From Cognatishimia activa (GTDB lineage: Bacteria; Pseudomonadota; Alphaproteobacteria; Rhodobacterales; Rhodobacteraceae), in the NCBI RefSeq assembly GCF_001458335.1, contig NZ_CYTO01000007.1:1-64000 (forward strand): a DNA stretch of 64,000 bases, read 5' to 3'. The position numbers and the translations under genes were made by a program. Of the stretch, positions 9,118 through 18,870 are shown in pieces; the stretch's first letter is position 1, and each line of letters opens with the position of its first letter. The notes beneath the pieces were generated by a model. It worked only from the letters and a program-made list of their open reading frames with translations, had not been told where the DNA came from and ran no database searches.

Positions 9118-9690
9118 GTGGTCACGCTGAACAAAATTTACACCCGCACCGGCGACAAAGGCACGACAGCTCTGGGCAATGGAAACCGTGTCGCAAAGCA
9201 CGATGCCCGTGTGAACGCGTATGGGACCAGCGATGAGCTGAACTCTTTTGTGGGTGTCGCCCGTCTGGCTGCGAAGGATGAAATGGATCAACGGCTTTCC
9301 TTGATCCAAAATGACCTCTTTGATCTAGGCGCAGATCTCTGCCGACCAGAAATGGCAAAAGACGCAGAGGCCGAGTACCCACCGTTGCGCATGGTTGAAT
9401 CCCAAGTCAAACGATTGGAAGCGGAAATAGACGAGATGAACAGCGCTTTGGCACCGCTGCGAAGCTTTATCCTTCCCGGCGGCTCCGCGCTCTCCGCTCA
9501 TCTGCATGTGTGCCGAACTGTGGCGCGTCGCGCGGAACGGCTCGCGACAGAACTCGCCGACCATGAAGATGTGAACCAACATGTGGTCACATACCTCAAC
9601 CGGCTGTCAGATTGGTTTTTCGTTGCCGCCCGCATTGCAAATGATGACGGCAAAAGCGACGTGCTCTGGGTTCCTGGCGCCAACCGCTGA
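9118..9690 (+). CDS. PduO-type cob(I)yrinic acid a,c-diamide adenosyltransferase
   Basis: A 190-residue ATP:cob(I)alamin adenosyltransferase of the PduO type, making adenosylcobalamin. The N-terminal YTRTGDKGTTALGNG is the ATP-binding signature, GTSDELNSFVGVAR follows, and the C-terminal catalytic stretch VARRAERL...LNRLSDWFFVAAR is complete. The start is taken as GTG at 9118, with GGAGGA 8 bases upstream; an in-frame TTG at 9094 would overlap the upstream gene and lacks a good ribosome site. It follows the HIG1-like gene closely. Confidence 0.85.
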   Translation: MVTLNKIYTRTGDKGTTALGNGNRVAKHDARVNAYGTSDELNSFVGVARLAAKDEMDQRLSLIQNDLFDLGADLCRPEMAKDAEAEYPPLRMVESQVKRLEAEIDEMNSALAPLRSFILPGGSALSAHLHVCRTVARRAERLATELADHEDVNQHVVTYLNRLSDWFFVAARIANDDGKSDVLWVPGANR

Positions 9691-9861
9691 CGCGGCGTCG
9701 CTTCGGCCTGCCGTGAGGTAAAACCACAAAAACGCGACGTCCATCGGGGGTTTTGTGACGGTTTTTGTCTATTTTCTGCGTCCGCGAAACGGTATTTACT
9801 TTCTCTGAGAGCGTAACGTGCGAGTCGTTTTGACTGGCACATATTAAGGAGAGTGACGCCC

Positions 9862-10620
9862 ATGAAGGTACTCGTACCTGTCAAGCGCGTGATCGACTAT
9901 AACGTGAAGGTTCGTGTGAAAGCGGATGGCAGCGGTGTTGATCTTGCAAACGTAAAAATGTCCATGAACCCATTCGACGAAATCGCTGTCGAAGAGGCGA
10001 TCCGTTTGAAAGAAGCGGGCAAAGCCGATGAGGTTGTGGCGGTTTCGATCGGCGTTAAGCAATCTCAGGAAACTCTGCGCACCGCTTTGGCGATGGGCGC
10101 GGACCGTGCGATCCTGATCAATGCAGCTGACGACGTACACACCGACATCGAGCCTCTGGCAGTTGCAAAACTGCTGGCGAAAGTTGTGGAAGAAGAGCAG
10201 CCAGGTCTGGTGATCACCGGTAAGCAGGCGATCGACAACGACATGAACGCGACAGGCCAAATGCTGTCTGCGATCCTGGGTTGGTCTCAGGCGGCGTTTG
10301 CCTCTGAAATCGACATTGAAGGCGACAGCGCCAAGGTCACTCGTGAAGTTGACGGCGGTCTGCAAACCATCTCTGTAAAGATGCCAGCAATCGTCACAGC
10401 AGACTTGCGCCTGAACGAACCTCGCTATGCATCCCTGCCAAACATCATGAAGGCCAAGAAAAAGCCTTTGGATGAGAAGACTCCAGCGGATTACGGCGTT
10501 GACGTAACGCCTCGTTTGGAAGTCGTGAAGACAGAAGAGCCCGCGGAACGTTCCGCGGGTATCAAAGTAGGCTCTGTAGATGAGCTGATCGAGAAACTTA
10601 AAGAAGCGGGAGCTGTATAA
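9862..10620 (+). CDS. etfB: electron transfer flavoprotein subunit beta
   Basis: A 252-residue ETF beta subunit, starting [20 protein letters not shown], with the [16 protein letters not shown] and DRAILI segments typical of the family and the AMP-binding region in the middle. With EtfA it carries electrons from acyl-CoA and other dehydrogenases to ETF-ubiquinone oxidoreductase. The ATG at 9862 follows AAGGAGAG by 8 bases. The stop codon overlaps the etfA start (TAATG), showing translational coupling. Codon choice suggests high expression. Confidence 0.93.
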   Translation: MKVLVPVKRVIDYNVKVRVKADGSGVDLANVKMSMNPFDEIAVEEAIRLKEAGKADEVVAVSIGVKQSQETLRTALAMGADRAILINAADDVHTDIEPLAVAKLLAKVVEEEQPGLVITGKQAIDNDMNATGQMLSAILGWSQAAFASEIDIEGDSAKVTREVDGGLQTISVKMPAIVTADLRLNEPRYASLPNIMKAKKKPLDEKTPADYGVDVTPRLEVVKTEEPAERSAGIKVGSVDELIEKLKEAGAV

Positions 10621-11549
10621 TGTCTGTACTTCTTCTTGCAGAAATCACCGCCGGTGAATTGTCTCTGGACGCAACTGCAAAAGCTGTGTCTGCGGCGCAA
10701 TCCTTGGGTGACGTGACTATCCTAGCGGCGGGTGAAACCGCGGCGGCAGCGGGTGACGCGGCGGCTAAAATCGACGGCGTGTCCAAAGTCCTCGTGGCAG
10801 AAGACGCATCCCTAGGTCACCGCTTGGCGGAACCAACCGCTGCTCTGATCGCATCCCTTGCGAGCGACTATGAGCACATCGTTGCGCCTGCGACCACAGA
10901 TGCAAAGAACATCTTGCCGCGCGTTGCTGCGCTTCTGGATGTGATGATCATCTCTGACGCAACAGCGGTTGTAGATGGCGCGACATTTGAGCGTCCGATC
11001 TATGCCGGCAACGCGATCCAGACCGTTAAGTCGTCTGACGCGAAAAAGGTTGTCACCTTCCGGACTGCAAACTTTGACGCAGCGGGCGAAGGCGGCACTG
11101 CAGCAGTGGAAACGATTTCTGCAGCAGATAACCCAGGTCTTTCTGAATGGGTCGAGGACAAGGTTGCTGAAAGCGACCGTCCAGAGCTGACCTCCGCAGG
11201 CATCGTCGTGTCCGGTGGTCGTGGCGTTGGCTCCGAGGAAGACTTCGCGTTGATCGAAAAGCTTGCTGACAAGCTGGGTGCTGCCGTTGGTGCGTCCCGT
11301 GCGGCGGTAGACTCTGGCTATGCAGCCAACGACCTGCAGGTTGGTCAAACTGGTAAAGTTGTTGCGCCTGACCTCTATGTTGCGGTTGGTATCTCCGGTG
11401 CGATCCAGCACTTGGCGGGTATGAAAGACTCCAAAGTTATTGTTGCAATCAACAAAGACGAAGAAGCACCAATCTTCCAAGTTGCAGACTATGGCTTGGT
11501 TGCAGACCTCTTCCAAGCGGTTCCAGAGCTGACTGACAAACTCGGTTAA
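10620..11549 (+). CDS. etfA: electron transfer flavoprotein subunit alpha
   Basis: A 309-residue ETF alpha subunit. The C-terminal FAD domain carries the signature [52 protein letters not shown] and [13 protein letters not shown], all highly conserved. Forms the heterodimer with EtfB immediately upstream. Ends before a strong terminator. Confidence 0.94.
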   Translation: MSVLLLAEITAGELSLDATAKAVSAAQSLGDVTILAAGETAAAAGDAAAKIDGVSKVLVAEDASLGHRLAEPTAALIASLASDYEHIVAPATTDAKNILPRVAALLDVMIISDATAVVDGATFERPIYAGNAIQTVKSSDAKKVVTFRTANFDAAGEGGTAAVETISAADNPGLSEWVEDKVAESDRPELTSAGIVVSGGRGVGSEEDFALIEKLADKLGAAVGASRAAVDSGYAANDLQVGQTGKVVAPDLYVAVGISGAIQHLAGMKDSKVIVAINKDEEAPIFQVADYGLVADLFQAVPELTDKLG

Positions 11550-11569
11550 TCTGACCTGGTATTGCATTT

Positions 11570-11599
11570 AAAGGCCCGCCTAACGGCGGGCCTTTTTCT
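11570..11599 (+). terminator. rho-independent terminator of etfBA
   Basis: AAAGGCCCGCC (11570-11580), loop TAAC, GGCGGGCCTTT (11585-11595), then a T run: 11 perfect pairs. It overlaps the last codons of the convergent gene on the minus strand and may serve both sides. Confidence 0.9.
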
Positions 11600-12434
11600 T
11601 TGACCGCATCAATAGCGGGCGCAGTTCATCGTAGAGAGCGTTCGCCGCTTCTTCATGAGCCAACGGTCCCAGCATCTTCGCCGCCGCAGCTTGGTCCAAC
11701 GACCTAAAACGCATTCCCTCTGTGCCAGAGAGACGTGCTTGCTCGGAGAGCCTCACTTGTACGACCCCGTCCACCAACGGTCGCAGCGTTTCTATCATTG
11801 GTCTATCGATAAATAGTGGATCTCTCCCCAAGCGGGTTTGCGGCAGCTTCTTAGGTGGTGGATGATCAGCAAACCAAAGCAACAGCTTTCGACCAGCAAT
11901 TCGTTCCAACAAAATCTGCATGCGTGCACACCAAGCAGCGCGCAGCTCTTCTCGCACAAATGAAAACCGTTCGGACGCCTGCCTGGACACATCACTCAGC
12001 ATATGTCGCGTGAAGTTGAATTCAGAAAAGTCCACGTCGTGAAATACGGATCGCATCAATTGTGAGGCCGCTACAAATCGGTCATTGCGGCGAGGGTGCA
12101 CGCGGTAGAACCGATTAGACATGTTCTGTGCACCGAGTATTTGAATGACCGTCACTTCTGAGCGGGCCGCAAATCCAAGCACCTCTGGTTCGTTTAGGAA
12201 CACATCAACCCCGGCATTTGTAAGACCAAAATTCACACAGGGAAGGCCAAGTCGTTCCTCCAAAATGTCCGGGAAGGGCCGTGAAATGAACTTGCCGTAA
12301 GTTTCAGTTCCACCCAAAAACGCCACATATCGCCCGTTCAACCGTTTTTTTGGTCCACGAAAATCCACACGCGTCGTTCCGTACCTGCATGGACGGTAAT
12401 TCAGCACACGCCGTTGCGCGCTTTGTACGGTCAT
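11580..12434 (-). CDS. DUF6473-like protein of unknown function
   Basis: A 284-residue soluble protein. The segment YVAFLGGTETYGKFISRPFPDILEERLGLPCVNFGLTNAGVDVFLNEP, split here as GGTETYGKF, PFPDILEE and NFGLTNAGVDVFL, is the pattern of the DUF6473 proteins found in Rhodobacterales, which sit next to or resemble sulfotransferase-type proteins. A Gly-x-Thr-Glu-Thr-Tyr motif and an LWFADHPPP motif are the most striking conserved-looking spots. The ATG at 12434 has GAGGTGG upstream and removes 61 poorly conserved residues of a longer open frame that would run into the hbd promoter. Its 3' end lies in the etfA terminator. Function unknown. Confidence 0.65.
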   Translation of the reverse strand: MTVQSAQRRVLNYRPCRYGTTRVDFRGPKKRLNGRYVAFLGGTETYGKFISRPFPDILEERLGLPCVNFGLTNAGVDVFLNEPEVLGFAARSEVTVIQILGAQNMSNRFYRVHPRRNDRFVAASQLMRSVFHDVDFSEFNFTRHMLSDVSRQASERFSFVREELRAAWCARMQILLERIAGRKLLLWFADHPPPKKLPQTRLGRDPLFIDRPMIETLRPLVDGVVQVRLSEQARLSGTEGMRFRSLDQAAAAKMLGPLAHEEAANALYDELRPLLMRSKKKARR

Positions 12435-12591
12435 TTCAACCACCTCTTCTCTCACCCGGCATAGAGAGTCGGCGATTCCATTTGCGATTTGCTTAAATGA
12501 ACAAAACGAGACGTATTCTTTGTAAATGCAGCCCTTGTGGACCCACCTGACCCCGCGTAGTGTTTGCGCAACTGCGAAAAGGTTGGGTTCT

Positions 12592-13467
12592 ATGGAAATC
12601 AAATCAGTCGGTGTCATTGGCGCGGGTCAAATGGGCAACGGGATTGCACATGTGATGGCGCTGGCAGGCTATGATGTTGTGCTTAATGACATTTCCGAGG
12701 ACAGCCTGAAAGCCGCGGTCGCGCGGATCGACAAAAACATGGAACGGCAGGTGTCGCGTGAGTTGATCACTCTGGAAGCGAAATCCGATGCGATGGGACG
12801 GATCAAGACGACTCTGGCCCAACCCGAAGTCGGGCAAACGGATTTGATCGTTGAAGCGGCGACGGAAAACGAAGAGGTCAAATATAAGATCTTTGAAGGG
12901 CTTATCCCTCATATCCAGCCTCACACGATTCTGACGTCAAACACCTCGTCAATTTCCATTACCCGGCTTGCCAGCCGCACGGATCGACCCGAAAAGTTCA
13001 TGGGTTTTCACTTTATGAACCCAGTTCCGTTGATGAAACTGGTCGAACTGATCCGGGGCATCGCGACCGATGATGAGACCTATCAAGCCTGCCTTGCGAT
13101 CGTAAATCGCCTGGACAAGACCGCGGCGTCTGCGGAAGACTTCCCAGCCTTCATCGTGAACCGCATTCTCATCCCGATGATCAATGAAGCCTGCTACACC
13201 CTTTACGAAGGCGTGGGTAACGTTGCTTCTATTGATGCTGCAATGAAACTTGGCGCGAACCATCCGATGGGTCCGTTGGAACTTGCTGATTTCATCGGCC
13301 TAGATACGTGCCTCGCCATCATGAATGTTCTGCACGATGGGTTGGCAGACACAAAATATCGCCCCTGCCCGCTTTTGACCAAATACGTTGAAGCCGGTTG
13401 GCTTGGACGAAAATCTAAGCGCGGCTTCTATGATTACCGTGGTGAAAAACCCGTTCCGACCCGCTAG
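12592..13467 (+). CDS. 3-hydroxybutyryl-CoA dehydrogenase
   Basis: A 291-residue NAD(P)-dependent 3-hydroxyacyl-CoA dehydrogenase interconverting acetoacetyl-CoA and 3-hydroxybutyryl-CoA. The N-terminal Rossmann motif GVIGAGQMGNGIAHVMALAGY, cofactor-contacting segments EAATENEE and SNTSSISIT, the catalytic GFHFMNPVPLMKLVE and C-terminal NRILIPMINEA and GANHPMGPLELADFIGLD are all present. Start chosen at ATG 12592, which begins directly at the nucleotide-binding strand; upstream in-frame codons lack a sensible ribosome site. Single-domain protein, not fused to a hydratase, so HbdA/PaaH-like. Placed near etfBA, consistent with beta-oxidation or butyrate metabolism. Confidence 0.92.
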   Translation: MEIKSVGVIGAGQMGNGIAHVMALAGYDVVLNDISEDSLKAAVARIDKNMERQVSRELITLEAKSDAMGRIKTTLAQPEVGQTDLIVEAATENEEVKYKIFEGLIPHIQPHTILTSNTSSISITRLASRTDRPEKFMGFHFMNPVPLMKLVELIRGIATDDETYQACLAIVNRLDKTAASAEDFPAFIVNRILIPMINEACYTLYEGVGNVASIDAAMKLGANHPMGPLELADFIGLDTCLAIMNVLHDGLADTKYRPCPLLTKYVEAGWLGRKSKRGFYDYRGEKPVPTR

Positions 13468-13477
13468 GCGTCAATAA

Positions 13478-14374
13478 TCAAACCGCGTCGGAGTTTTTGC
13501 CGAGGTTCAAGGTATATTCCCGCAGCCACGCCATGAACCCGCGCGGATTTTTCTGCAGTTCTTCCATCTGTTCATCTGACAATGGTTTGCCAATGACTGG
13601 CTTCTGCGGCTTGTTGCAGGATTTCACAATCTCATGCAGCAGAAGCCCCTGGCGCATGATTGCTGAAATGCGGTTGGCAATTTGGTACCAGCGGGAATTC
13701 TGCCCTGGGAAGTAAATCGGCACCACACGCGCACCGGAGCGACGGATCATTTGGGCAGTGAAAACGTTCCATTCACGTTCGATCACCGGACCAAACATCG
13801 TGTCAGATGAAGACACCACGCCCGATGGGAAAACAGCAACGACGCCGCCTTTCTTGAGGAAATCCATCGCGTTCGCACGCATCTCAACCATTTTGCGCTG
13901 CGCTTCAGGGTCGTGCGGGAAAGGCACTGGGATCATAAAAGAGGTCGCGGCTTCATCCAGACCTGTCAAAACCGACCGCGTCAGGATGCGATAATCTTCG
14001 CGGCGGCGACCAATGAGTTCCGCAAAAATCATACCATCCACCATGCCATGAGGATGGTTTGCAACCACCACAACCGGGCCTTCAGATGGGATATTGTCGA
14101 TTTGTTCTTGCGGTGTCTGAAGGTCGATGCCCATGACGCCCAACGCACCGGCCCAGAATTTCTGGCCCCGGTGGTCTGCATTCATGCGCTCAAACTTATT
14201 GACCATTCGCAGGATGGTGATCTTGCCGGTAAACCATTCGATGGTTTTGATCGCCGTTGACGTCCAGCTATCATCAAACGAGTTGGCATAGGTCAGCTGG
14301 CGACGGTCGTAGGTTTCCCCACCTTCTAAAGCCGCCGCTGGCGATCCCTGAATTTGCGATGACTTGTCTGACAC
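13478..14374 (-). CDS. lysophospholipid acyltransferase family protein
   Basis: A 298-residue PlsC-type acyltransferase. The acceptor/catalytic motif appears as VVVVANHPHGMVDG (about residues 90-103), a variant of the usual NHxxxxD with one extra residue, like the ornithine-lipid or hemolysin-type subgroup; the downstream block FPSGVVSSSD matches the FPEG-type motif 3. IPVPFPHD and RVVPIYFPGQNSRWYQI are also typical of OlsA/hemolysin-type enzymes. Probably acylates a lyso-lipid at the inner membrane. Only 50 bases downstream of HPr, same strand, so it may be cotranscribed with the PTS genes. Confidence 0.8.
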   Translation of the reverse strand: MSDKSSQIQGSPAAALEGGETYDRRQLTYANSFDDSWTSTAIKTIEWFTGKITILRMVNKFERMNADHRGQKFWAGALGVMGIDLQTPQEQIDNIPSEGPVVVVANHPHGMVDGMIFAELIGRRREDYRILTRSVLTGLDEAATSFMIPVPFPHDPEAQRKMVEMRANAMDFLKKGGVVAVFPSGVVSSSDTMFGPVIEREWNVFTAQMIRRSGARVVPIYFPGQNSRWYQIANRISAIMRQGLLLHEIVKSCNKPQKPVIGKPLSDEQMEELQKNPRGFMAWLREYTLNLGKNSDAV

Positions 14375-14424
14375 GTTCTACTTCCTGTTCGGTTCGTTCC
14401 AGCTCTGACGGCCCTCAGGACCGC

Positions 14425-14703
14425 CTAGACGCCTTCTCCGAACTTATTAGCGACCAGCGCTTCTATTGCATCTGCCAGCGCCGCAGCGTCAGGGCCCGAA
14501 GTTTGGACATCGATACTTGTACCACGAGACGCGGCCAACATCAGCAAACCCATAATGCTGTCTCCGCCCGCGCTCAGCCCGTCTTTGGAGACTTCCGCAT
14601 TGGCATTGAAGCCTTCTACGACTTCGACCAACTTGGCGGATGCCCGGGCGTGAAGGCCCTTTTCGTTGACGATCTCAAGGGTCCGGTTGGTCGTTTCGCT
14701 CAT
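14425..14703 (-). CDS. ptsH: HPr family phosphocarrier protein
   Basis: A 92-residue HPr. The phosphoryl-accepting histidine is H18 in NEKGLHARASAKLV and the regulatory serine is S49 in GGDSIMGLLMLAA. The serine is the target of HprK encoded upstream in the same operon. The ATG at 14703 is used because the longer open frame overlaps the EIIA gene. With EIIA-Man and no sugar-specific EIIB/EIIC gene nearby, this looks like a regulatory phosphorelay. Seven bases separate it from the EIIA stop. Confidence 0.93.
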   Translation of the reverse strand: MSETTNRTLEIVNEKGLHARASAKLVEVVEGFNANAEVSKDGLSAGGDSIMGLLMLAASRGTSIDVQTSGPDAAALADAIEALVANKFGEGV

Positions 14704-14710
14704 GAATGGC

Positions 14711-15103
14711 TCAATTGGTGTTGATGTTCTGACTGTCGATATACTTGCGCCCAGCATCCAATGATACACGGACAGCATCCGGTACCGGAAGATGACGGCT
14801 TTTGGCAAGTTTTATCAACATTGGAAGGTTCGCACCATAGACGATCCGGCGGTTTTCTGGCGCACAGGCCCGCAAAGAAAGGTTGCTCGGTGAACCACCG
14901 AACATATCAGTCACAACCACAACGCCTTCACCAGTGTCGACTTCGTCAGCTGCCTTGCAGATTTCGTCCTGTTTTAAAGAACGGTCACATTCTGCTTTTA
15001 TACTGATCGCACGGATTCCTGCCTGTGATCCAACCACATGCTCAACCGCTGCCATATATTCCAACGCCAGGCCCCCATGGGCCACAATGACGATTCCGAT
15101 CAC
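14711..15103 (-). CDS. PTS EIIA component, mannose family (EIIA-Man)
   Basis: A 130-residue mannose-type EIIA domain. MIGIVIVAHGGLALEYMAAV places the phospho-accepting histidine at residue 9; GVVVVTDMFGGSPSNLS is the second family motif. It receives phosphate from HPr. No EIIB, EIIC or EIID gene is present beside it, the usual situation in alphaproteobacteria where it has a regulatory rather than transport role. Overlaps rapZ upstream by 4 bases. Confidence 0.9.
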   Translation of the reverse strand: MIGIVIVAHGGLALEYMAAVEHVVGSQAGIRAISIKAECDRSLKQDEICKAADEVDTGEGVVVVTDMFGGSPSNLSLRACAPENRRIVYGANLPMLIKLAKSRHLPVPDAVRVSLDAGRKYIDSQNINTN

Positions 15104-16011
15104 GCTTTCGCCTTTCCGCTACCAGCAGAACCGGACACGCTCCTCCCTTCGCGCCGGTCTAATTCGCGATGCCTAATTGACACCTGCCAGCCGTCCTGCG
15201 CAAGGGCCTCAGACAGTTTTTCCGTTACGAAAACAGACCTGTGTTGCCCACCGGTACAACCAAAACCGATACTAAGGTGTGATTTGCCCTCGTCCCGATA
15301 TGCCGGAAGGAGAAACCGAATCATGTCTTTCAACTTATCGAAGAAAGGTGCGAATCTTTCGTCATCCTCGATGTAGTCCGCCACCTCGGGGTCGCGCCCA
15401 TCGAAAGGGCGAAGAATCGGCTCCCAATAAGGGTTTGTTAAGAAACGACAGTCGTAGACCGTATCCAATCCACTCGGCAGCCCGCGTTTGTAACTAAAGC
15501 TCACCAGCGTCACAGCCAGAAGGTTCTGATTTTTTCCGGCAAATTGTCTTTGCAGCGCGTCCTTGAGAGTATGGACTGTCAGGTCAGTCGTATCGATCAA
15601 TGTATCGGCGCGGTCTCGCAGCGGAACCAACAGTTCTTTTTCACGGTCGATCCCTACAATTGCACTTTCTTCAGGTGCCATAGGATGGCGTCGCCGTGTC
15701 TCGCTATAGCGGCGTTGAAGTACTTCTCGCTCACAATCTAGATACAGGAGCTCTGGGTCATGCGCTTCCAGCTGAGTCAGCAGATCAATTAATGCATCAG
15801 GTGTGAAGTCGCGCCCTCGCGTGTCGAGCCCAAGCGCCAATGGTCGGCTCAGGCGCGGCCCCGAGAAGAGCCGCTCGACCAAACCAATCGGCAAGTTGTC
15901 GATTGCTTCAAACCCGATGTCTTCCAAAACATTGATCGCTGTCGATCGACCAGCACCAGATGGACCAGTTACAAGAACCAAACGAGGCTGTGCAGCTATT
16001 TCAGAAGCCAT
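15100..16011 (-). CDS. rapZ: RapZ-type nucleotide-binding protein
   Basis: A 303-residue P-loop protein with Walker A GPSGAGRS (about 16-23), the EAIDNLP segment, and the C-terminal RapZ domain block SIGFGCTGGQHRSV. In E. coli RapZ is an RNase adaptor for amino-sugar regulation; in alphaproteobacteria its partner RNAs are not established. The coupling with hprK and the PTS genes is a conserved arrangement. Directly follows hprK with no gap. Confidence 0.92.
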   Translation of the reverse strand: MASEIAAQPRLVLVTGPSGAGRSTAINVLEDIGFEAIDNLPIGLVERLFSGPRLSRPLALGLDTRGRDFTPDALIDLLTQLEAHDPELLYLDCEREVLQRRYSETRRRHPMAPEESAIVGIDREKELLVPLRDRADTLIDTTDLTVHTLKDALQRQFAGKNQNLLAVTLVSFSYKRGLPSGLDTVYDCRFLTNPYWEPILRPFDGRDPEVADYIEDDERFAPFFDKLKDMIRFLLPAYRDEGKSHLSIGFGCTGGQHRSVFVTEKLSEALAQDGWQVSIRHRELDRREGRSVSGSAGSGKAKA

Positions 16012-16470
16012 TTACGCGTATCGACCATGTTTCAGATATTGCAGGATTGCAGAAGCGAAATGTGGGGAGGATACCGCAAATAGCAAGGGCAGTTTGACCC
16101 CAAGGCACTTAATTGTGTGCTGTTGTGGCAAACGATCTCTTTCCGCATGATCTAAATCCACCCAAAGCTGGACCACGACATCTGAAACAGACTCAGCTCT
16201 TAGAAGGCCAACAAACCGCGCCTCAATCTTATCGCGCAACGCTTCGGGAGCGCGGGCAAACAATTGATCGTCTTGATCCCTTAGAATGACTTGATCATCC
16301 GCCACCAGTTCCGCGCCGCGCGACATCAATTCAAGTGCCAATGCCGACTTGCCACTCCCTGATCGGCCGGCGATGACCACAGCCTTACCCTCGATTGCCA
16401 CACAGGAGCCATGCAAAAGGCCGCCTCCTTCAGGAGACGGCCTAAGAGCTACCGTTTGGGTGGCTCCCAT
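16012..16470 (-). CDS. hprK: HPr kinase/phosphorylase, short alphaproteobacterial form
   Basis: A 152-residue protein made only of the C-terminal kinase domain of HprK. The P-loop GRSGSGKS is at about 35-42, followed by RGAELVADDQVIL, a conserved HprK segment. The Firmicutes enzyme is about 310 residues, so the N-terminal domain is missing here, as is usual for alphaproteobacteria. It phosphorylates HPr on serine (S49 of the HPr in this operon). One base separates its start from the chvG stop. Confidence 0.9.
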   Translation of the reverse strand: MGATQTVALRPSPEGGGLLHGSCVAIEGKAVVIAGRSGSGKSALALELMSRGAELVADDQVILRDQDDQLFARAPEALRDKIEARFVGLLRAESVSDVVVQLWVDLDHAERDRLPQQHTIKCLGVKLPLLFAVSSPHFASAILQYLKHGRYA

Positions 16471-16471
16471 C

Positions 16472-18166
16472 TTAGACCGGAAGACCGACGACGAAACGTG
16501 CGCCCAGTGGGTCAGACGTAATATCTGCCTCGGTCGGGCGAATGTTCTCGGCCCAGATCACACCGCCATGGGCTTCGACAATCTGCTTCGAAATGGCCAG
16601 ACCAAGGCCGGAGTTATTGCCAAAGTCTTCGTGTGGACGCTCGGAATAGAACCGGTTGAAGATCTTATTCAATGCCTGATCGGGGATTCCTGGCCCGGTA
16701 TCTTCGACAACGACCAAGACTCGATTTTGACGTTTACGCACCCAAACCCGGATCGCATCGCCGTCTTCACAGAAGCTGATCGCATTGGTGATGAGGTTGA
16801 CAAAAACCTGTGCGAGGCGCGCCTCAAGGCCCATGATATCGATCGGCTTACTCGGCAGGTCAGAAATGAAGTCGATGCCCTTACCTTTTGCATCTTCACC
16901 CAGATACTGCGTCAGATTGCCAATCATGGACACGAGGTTGAACTGTTCTTCCTCTTCCTTGACCAGCTCTGCATCCAAGCGGGAGGCGTTTGAGATATCG
17001 CTCACCAAGCGGTCCAAACGGCGCACATCATGCTCGATCACATTCAGCAGTTTCTCGCGATGGTCATCGCGTTTCACCATACGCAGAGAGCCAACCGCTG
17101 AGCGCAGGCTTGCCAGTGGGTTTTTGATCTCATGCGCAACGTCCGCCGCGAACTGCTCGTTGCTGTCGATCCGCTCATAAAGCGCACCCACCATGCCACG
17201 AAGCGCGGTGCTCAGGCGGCCGATCTCGTCAGGACGCGCAGTAAGGTCAGGAATACGAACCCGTCCTGGGTTCACCTGACGGTCATCTCGGTCGCGACCA
17301 ATTTCAGCGGCTGCAGCTAGATCGCTGAGCGGGTTGGAAATGGTAGACGCCAAAACCACTGACAGACCAACGGAAACGATGATAGCGACAAGGAACATCT
17401 GCAGCACGCGTTCGCGCTGTGCGAGCACAAGCTGGTCGACCTCGGCTGTCGCTTGCGACAGCACGATCACACCAACATCACGTCCTGCTTGGTCAAGCAC
17501 CGTACCGCTGACAAAATAGCCGTCGCCGTTTGATGCGGTAATCGTTTCGCTCGAAACTCCTCCCTCAAGGAGGCCGCGCGCAAATGCGTCCAACTGTTCT
17601 GAAATATCAGCGGTGCCGGTTACCTCATCAGCGCCTGCAATCAGCCCCCAAACCCAATTCATCGCATTGGTGAGTGGTGTACTACGTCCCTCAGTAGCAC
17701 TGGTTGCGGCACCTGACGCTTCAGCAATCCGATTTCCGGCCACATCAACAACCAAAGCGCTCACTCCATTTCGGAGTGGAATTCGGTCAAGGGTACCCTG
17801 CACATCCACACCATCGCCGGTGATCAAATTCACAGGTGCGCCAGCTGGCATTTGCACTTCCATTGCTGCACCCAAAAGCTCGACCTCAGAGGTCAATGCC
17901 GCCTGGCGCTGTTCCACATAGTTTTCGCGGGTGGAGTTCAAATAGAGAATGCCCGCCACCATAAAGCAGAGAGCAATCAGGTTGAATGTGATGATCTTGC
18001 GCGTCAGTGGCGAGCGGCGCAGTGGTGTCAAACGGCGGCGCTCACGGCGCCCCCGCATTTCTTTTTCCACTGTGGATTCAGGTGCAACCCAATCGTCCCC
18101 GAGGACAACGTCACCTTCCCGTCCTTGCGCCATGCGACCTGCGCCTATGTTTTCGGCCAGAGCCAT
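16472..18166 (-). CDS. chvG: ChvG-type sensor histidine kinase
   Basis: A 564-residue membrane histidine kinase. A cytoplasmic N-terminus is followed by TM1 (about 57-77), a periplasmic sensor domain (about 80-253), TM2 (about 254-277), a HAMP linker, and the HisKA phosphoacceptor H345 in ADVAHEIKNPLASLRSA. The ATPase domain shows NLITNAISF, DTGPGIPD and GLGLAISKQIV. Genetic context with chvI, hprK and the PTS genes identifies it as the ChvG/ExoS orthologue, which responds to acidity and envelope state in relatives. Overlaps chvI by one base (TAATG). Confidence 0.92.
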   Translation of the reverse strand: MALAENIGAGRMAQGREGDVVLGDDWVAPESTVEKEMRGRRERRRLTPLRRSPLTRKIITFNLIALCFMVAGILYLNSTRENYVEQRQAALTSEVELLGAAMEVQMPAGAPVNLITGDGVDVQGTLDRIPLRNGVSALVVDVAGNRIAEASGAATSATEGRSTPLTNAMNWVWGLIAGADEVTGTADISEQLDAFARGLLEGGVSSETITASNGDGYFVSGTVLDQAGRDVGVIVLSQATAEVDQLVLAQRERVLQMFLVAIIVSVGLSVVLASTISNPLSDLAAAAEIGRDRDDRQVNPGRVRIPDLTARPDEIGRLSTALRGMVGALYERIDSNEQFAADVAHEIKNPLASLRSAVGSLRMVKRDDHREKLLNVIEHDVRRLDRLVSDISNASRLDAELVKEEEEQFNLVSMIGNLTQYLGEDAKGKGIDFISDLPSKPIDIMGLEARLAQVFVNLITNAISFCEDGDAIRVWVRKRQNRVLVVVEDTGPGIPDQALNKIFNRFYSERPHEDFGNNSGLGLAISKQIVEAHGGVIWAENIRPTEADITSDPLGARFVVGLPV

Positions 18167-18870
18167 TACTCTTCGTTATACCTGTAGCCAATTCCATAGA
18201 GTGTCTCAATTGCGGAGAATTCTGTATCCGCAGTGCGCATCTTTTTGCGCAGACGTTTAATGTGACTGTCGATGGTCCGGTCATCAACATAGACCTGATC
18301 ATCGTAGGCAACATCCATCAGCTGGTCGCGGGACTTCACGAAACCCGGACGCTGCGCAAGCGCTTGAAGCAAAAGAAATTCTGTCACGGTCAATGTGACG
18401 TCCTTGCCTTTCCAAGTCACTGCGTGACGCAATGGGTCCATGGAAAGCTCCCCGCGCTCCATGACCTTGGTATCTTCAGTGTCGCCAGCGACAATTGCAC
18501 CGCTTTGCGCTTCTTGGCGGCGCAGTAGCGCACGAATACGCTCGACCAAAAGGCGCTGACTGAATGGTTTCTTGACGTAATCGTCTGCCCCCATGCGTAG
18601 GCCCAGAACTTCGTCAATTTCATCATCTTTAGAGGTCAGGAAGATCACTGGCATCGACGTCTTCTGACGTAGGCGCTGCAACAGATCCATTCCATCCATG
18701 CGTGGCATCTTGATATCCAGCACGGCCATATCGGGGAGTTTGCGGTTAAACGCGTCCAGTGCCTGCTGGCCATCGTTATAGGTTTCCACCTCGAAACCTT
18801 CCGCCTCAAGAGTCATGGATACGGACGTCAGGATATTCCTGTCGTCGTCCACCAAAGCAATCTTGGACAT
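18166..18870 (-). CDS. chvI: ChvI-type response regulator (OmpR family)
   Basis: A 234-residue two-component regulator. The receiver domain carries acidic residues DDD at 8-10, phosphoacceptor D52 in [13 protein letters not shown], and K of [11 protein letters not shown]; the C-terminal winged helix ends with [16 protein letters not shown]. First gene of the minus-strand operon chvI-chvG-hprK-rapZ-EIIA-ptsH. In rhizobia and relatives ChvI activates pckA, which here is divergently transcribed. Confidence 0.93.
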   Translation of the reverse strand: MSKIALVDDDRNILTSVSMTLEAEGFEVETYNDGQQALDAFNRKLPDMAVLDIKMPRMDGMDLLQRLRQKTSMPVIFLTSKDDEIDEVLGLRMGADDYVKKPFSQRLLVERIRALLRRQEAQSGAIVAGDTEDTKVMERGELSMDPLRHAVTWKGKDVTLTVTEFLLLQALAQRPGFVKSRDQLMDVAYDDQVYVDDRTIDSHIKRLRKKMRTADTEFSAIETLYGIGYRYNEE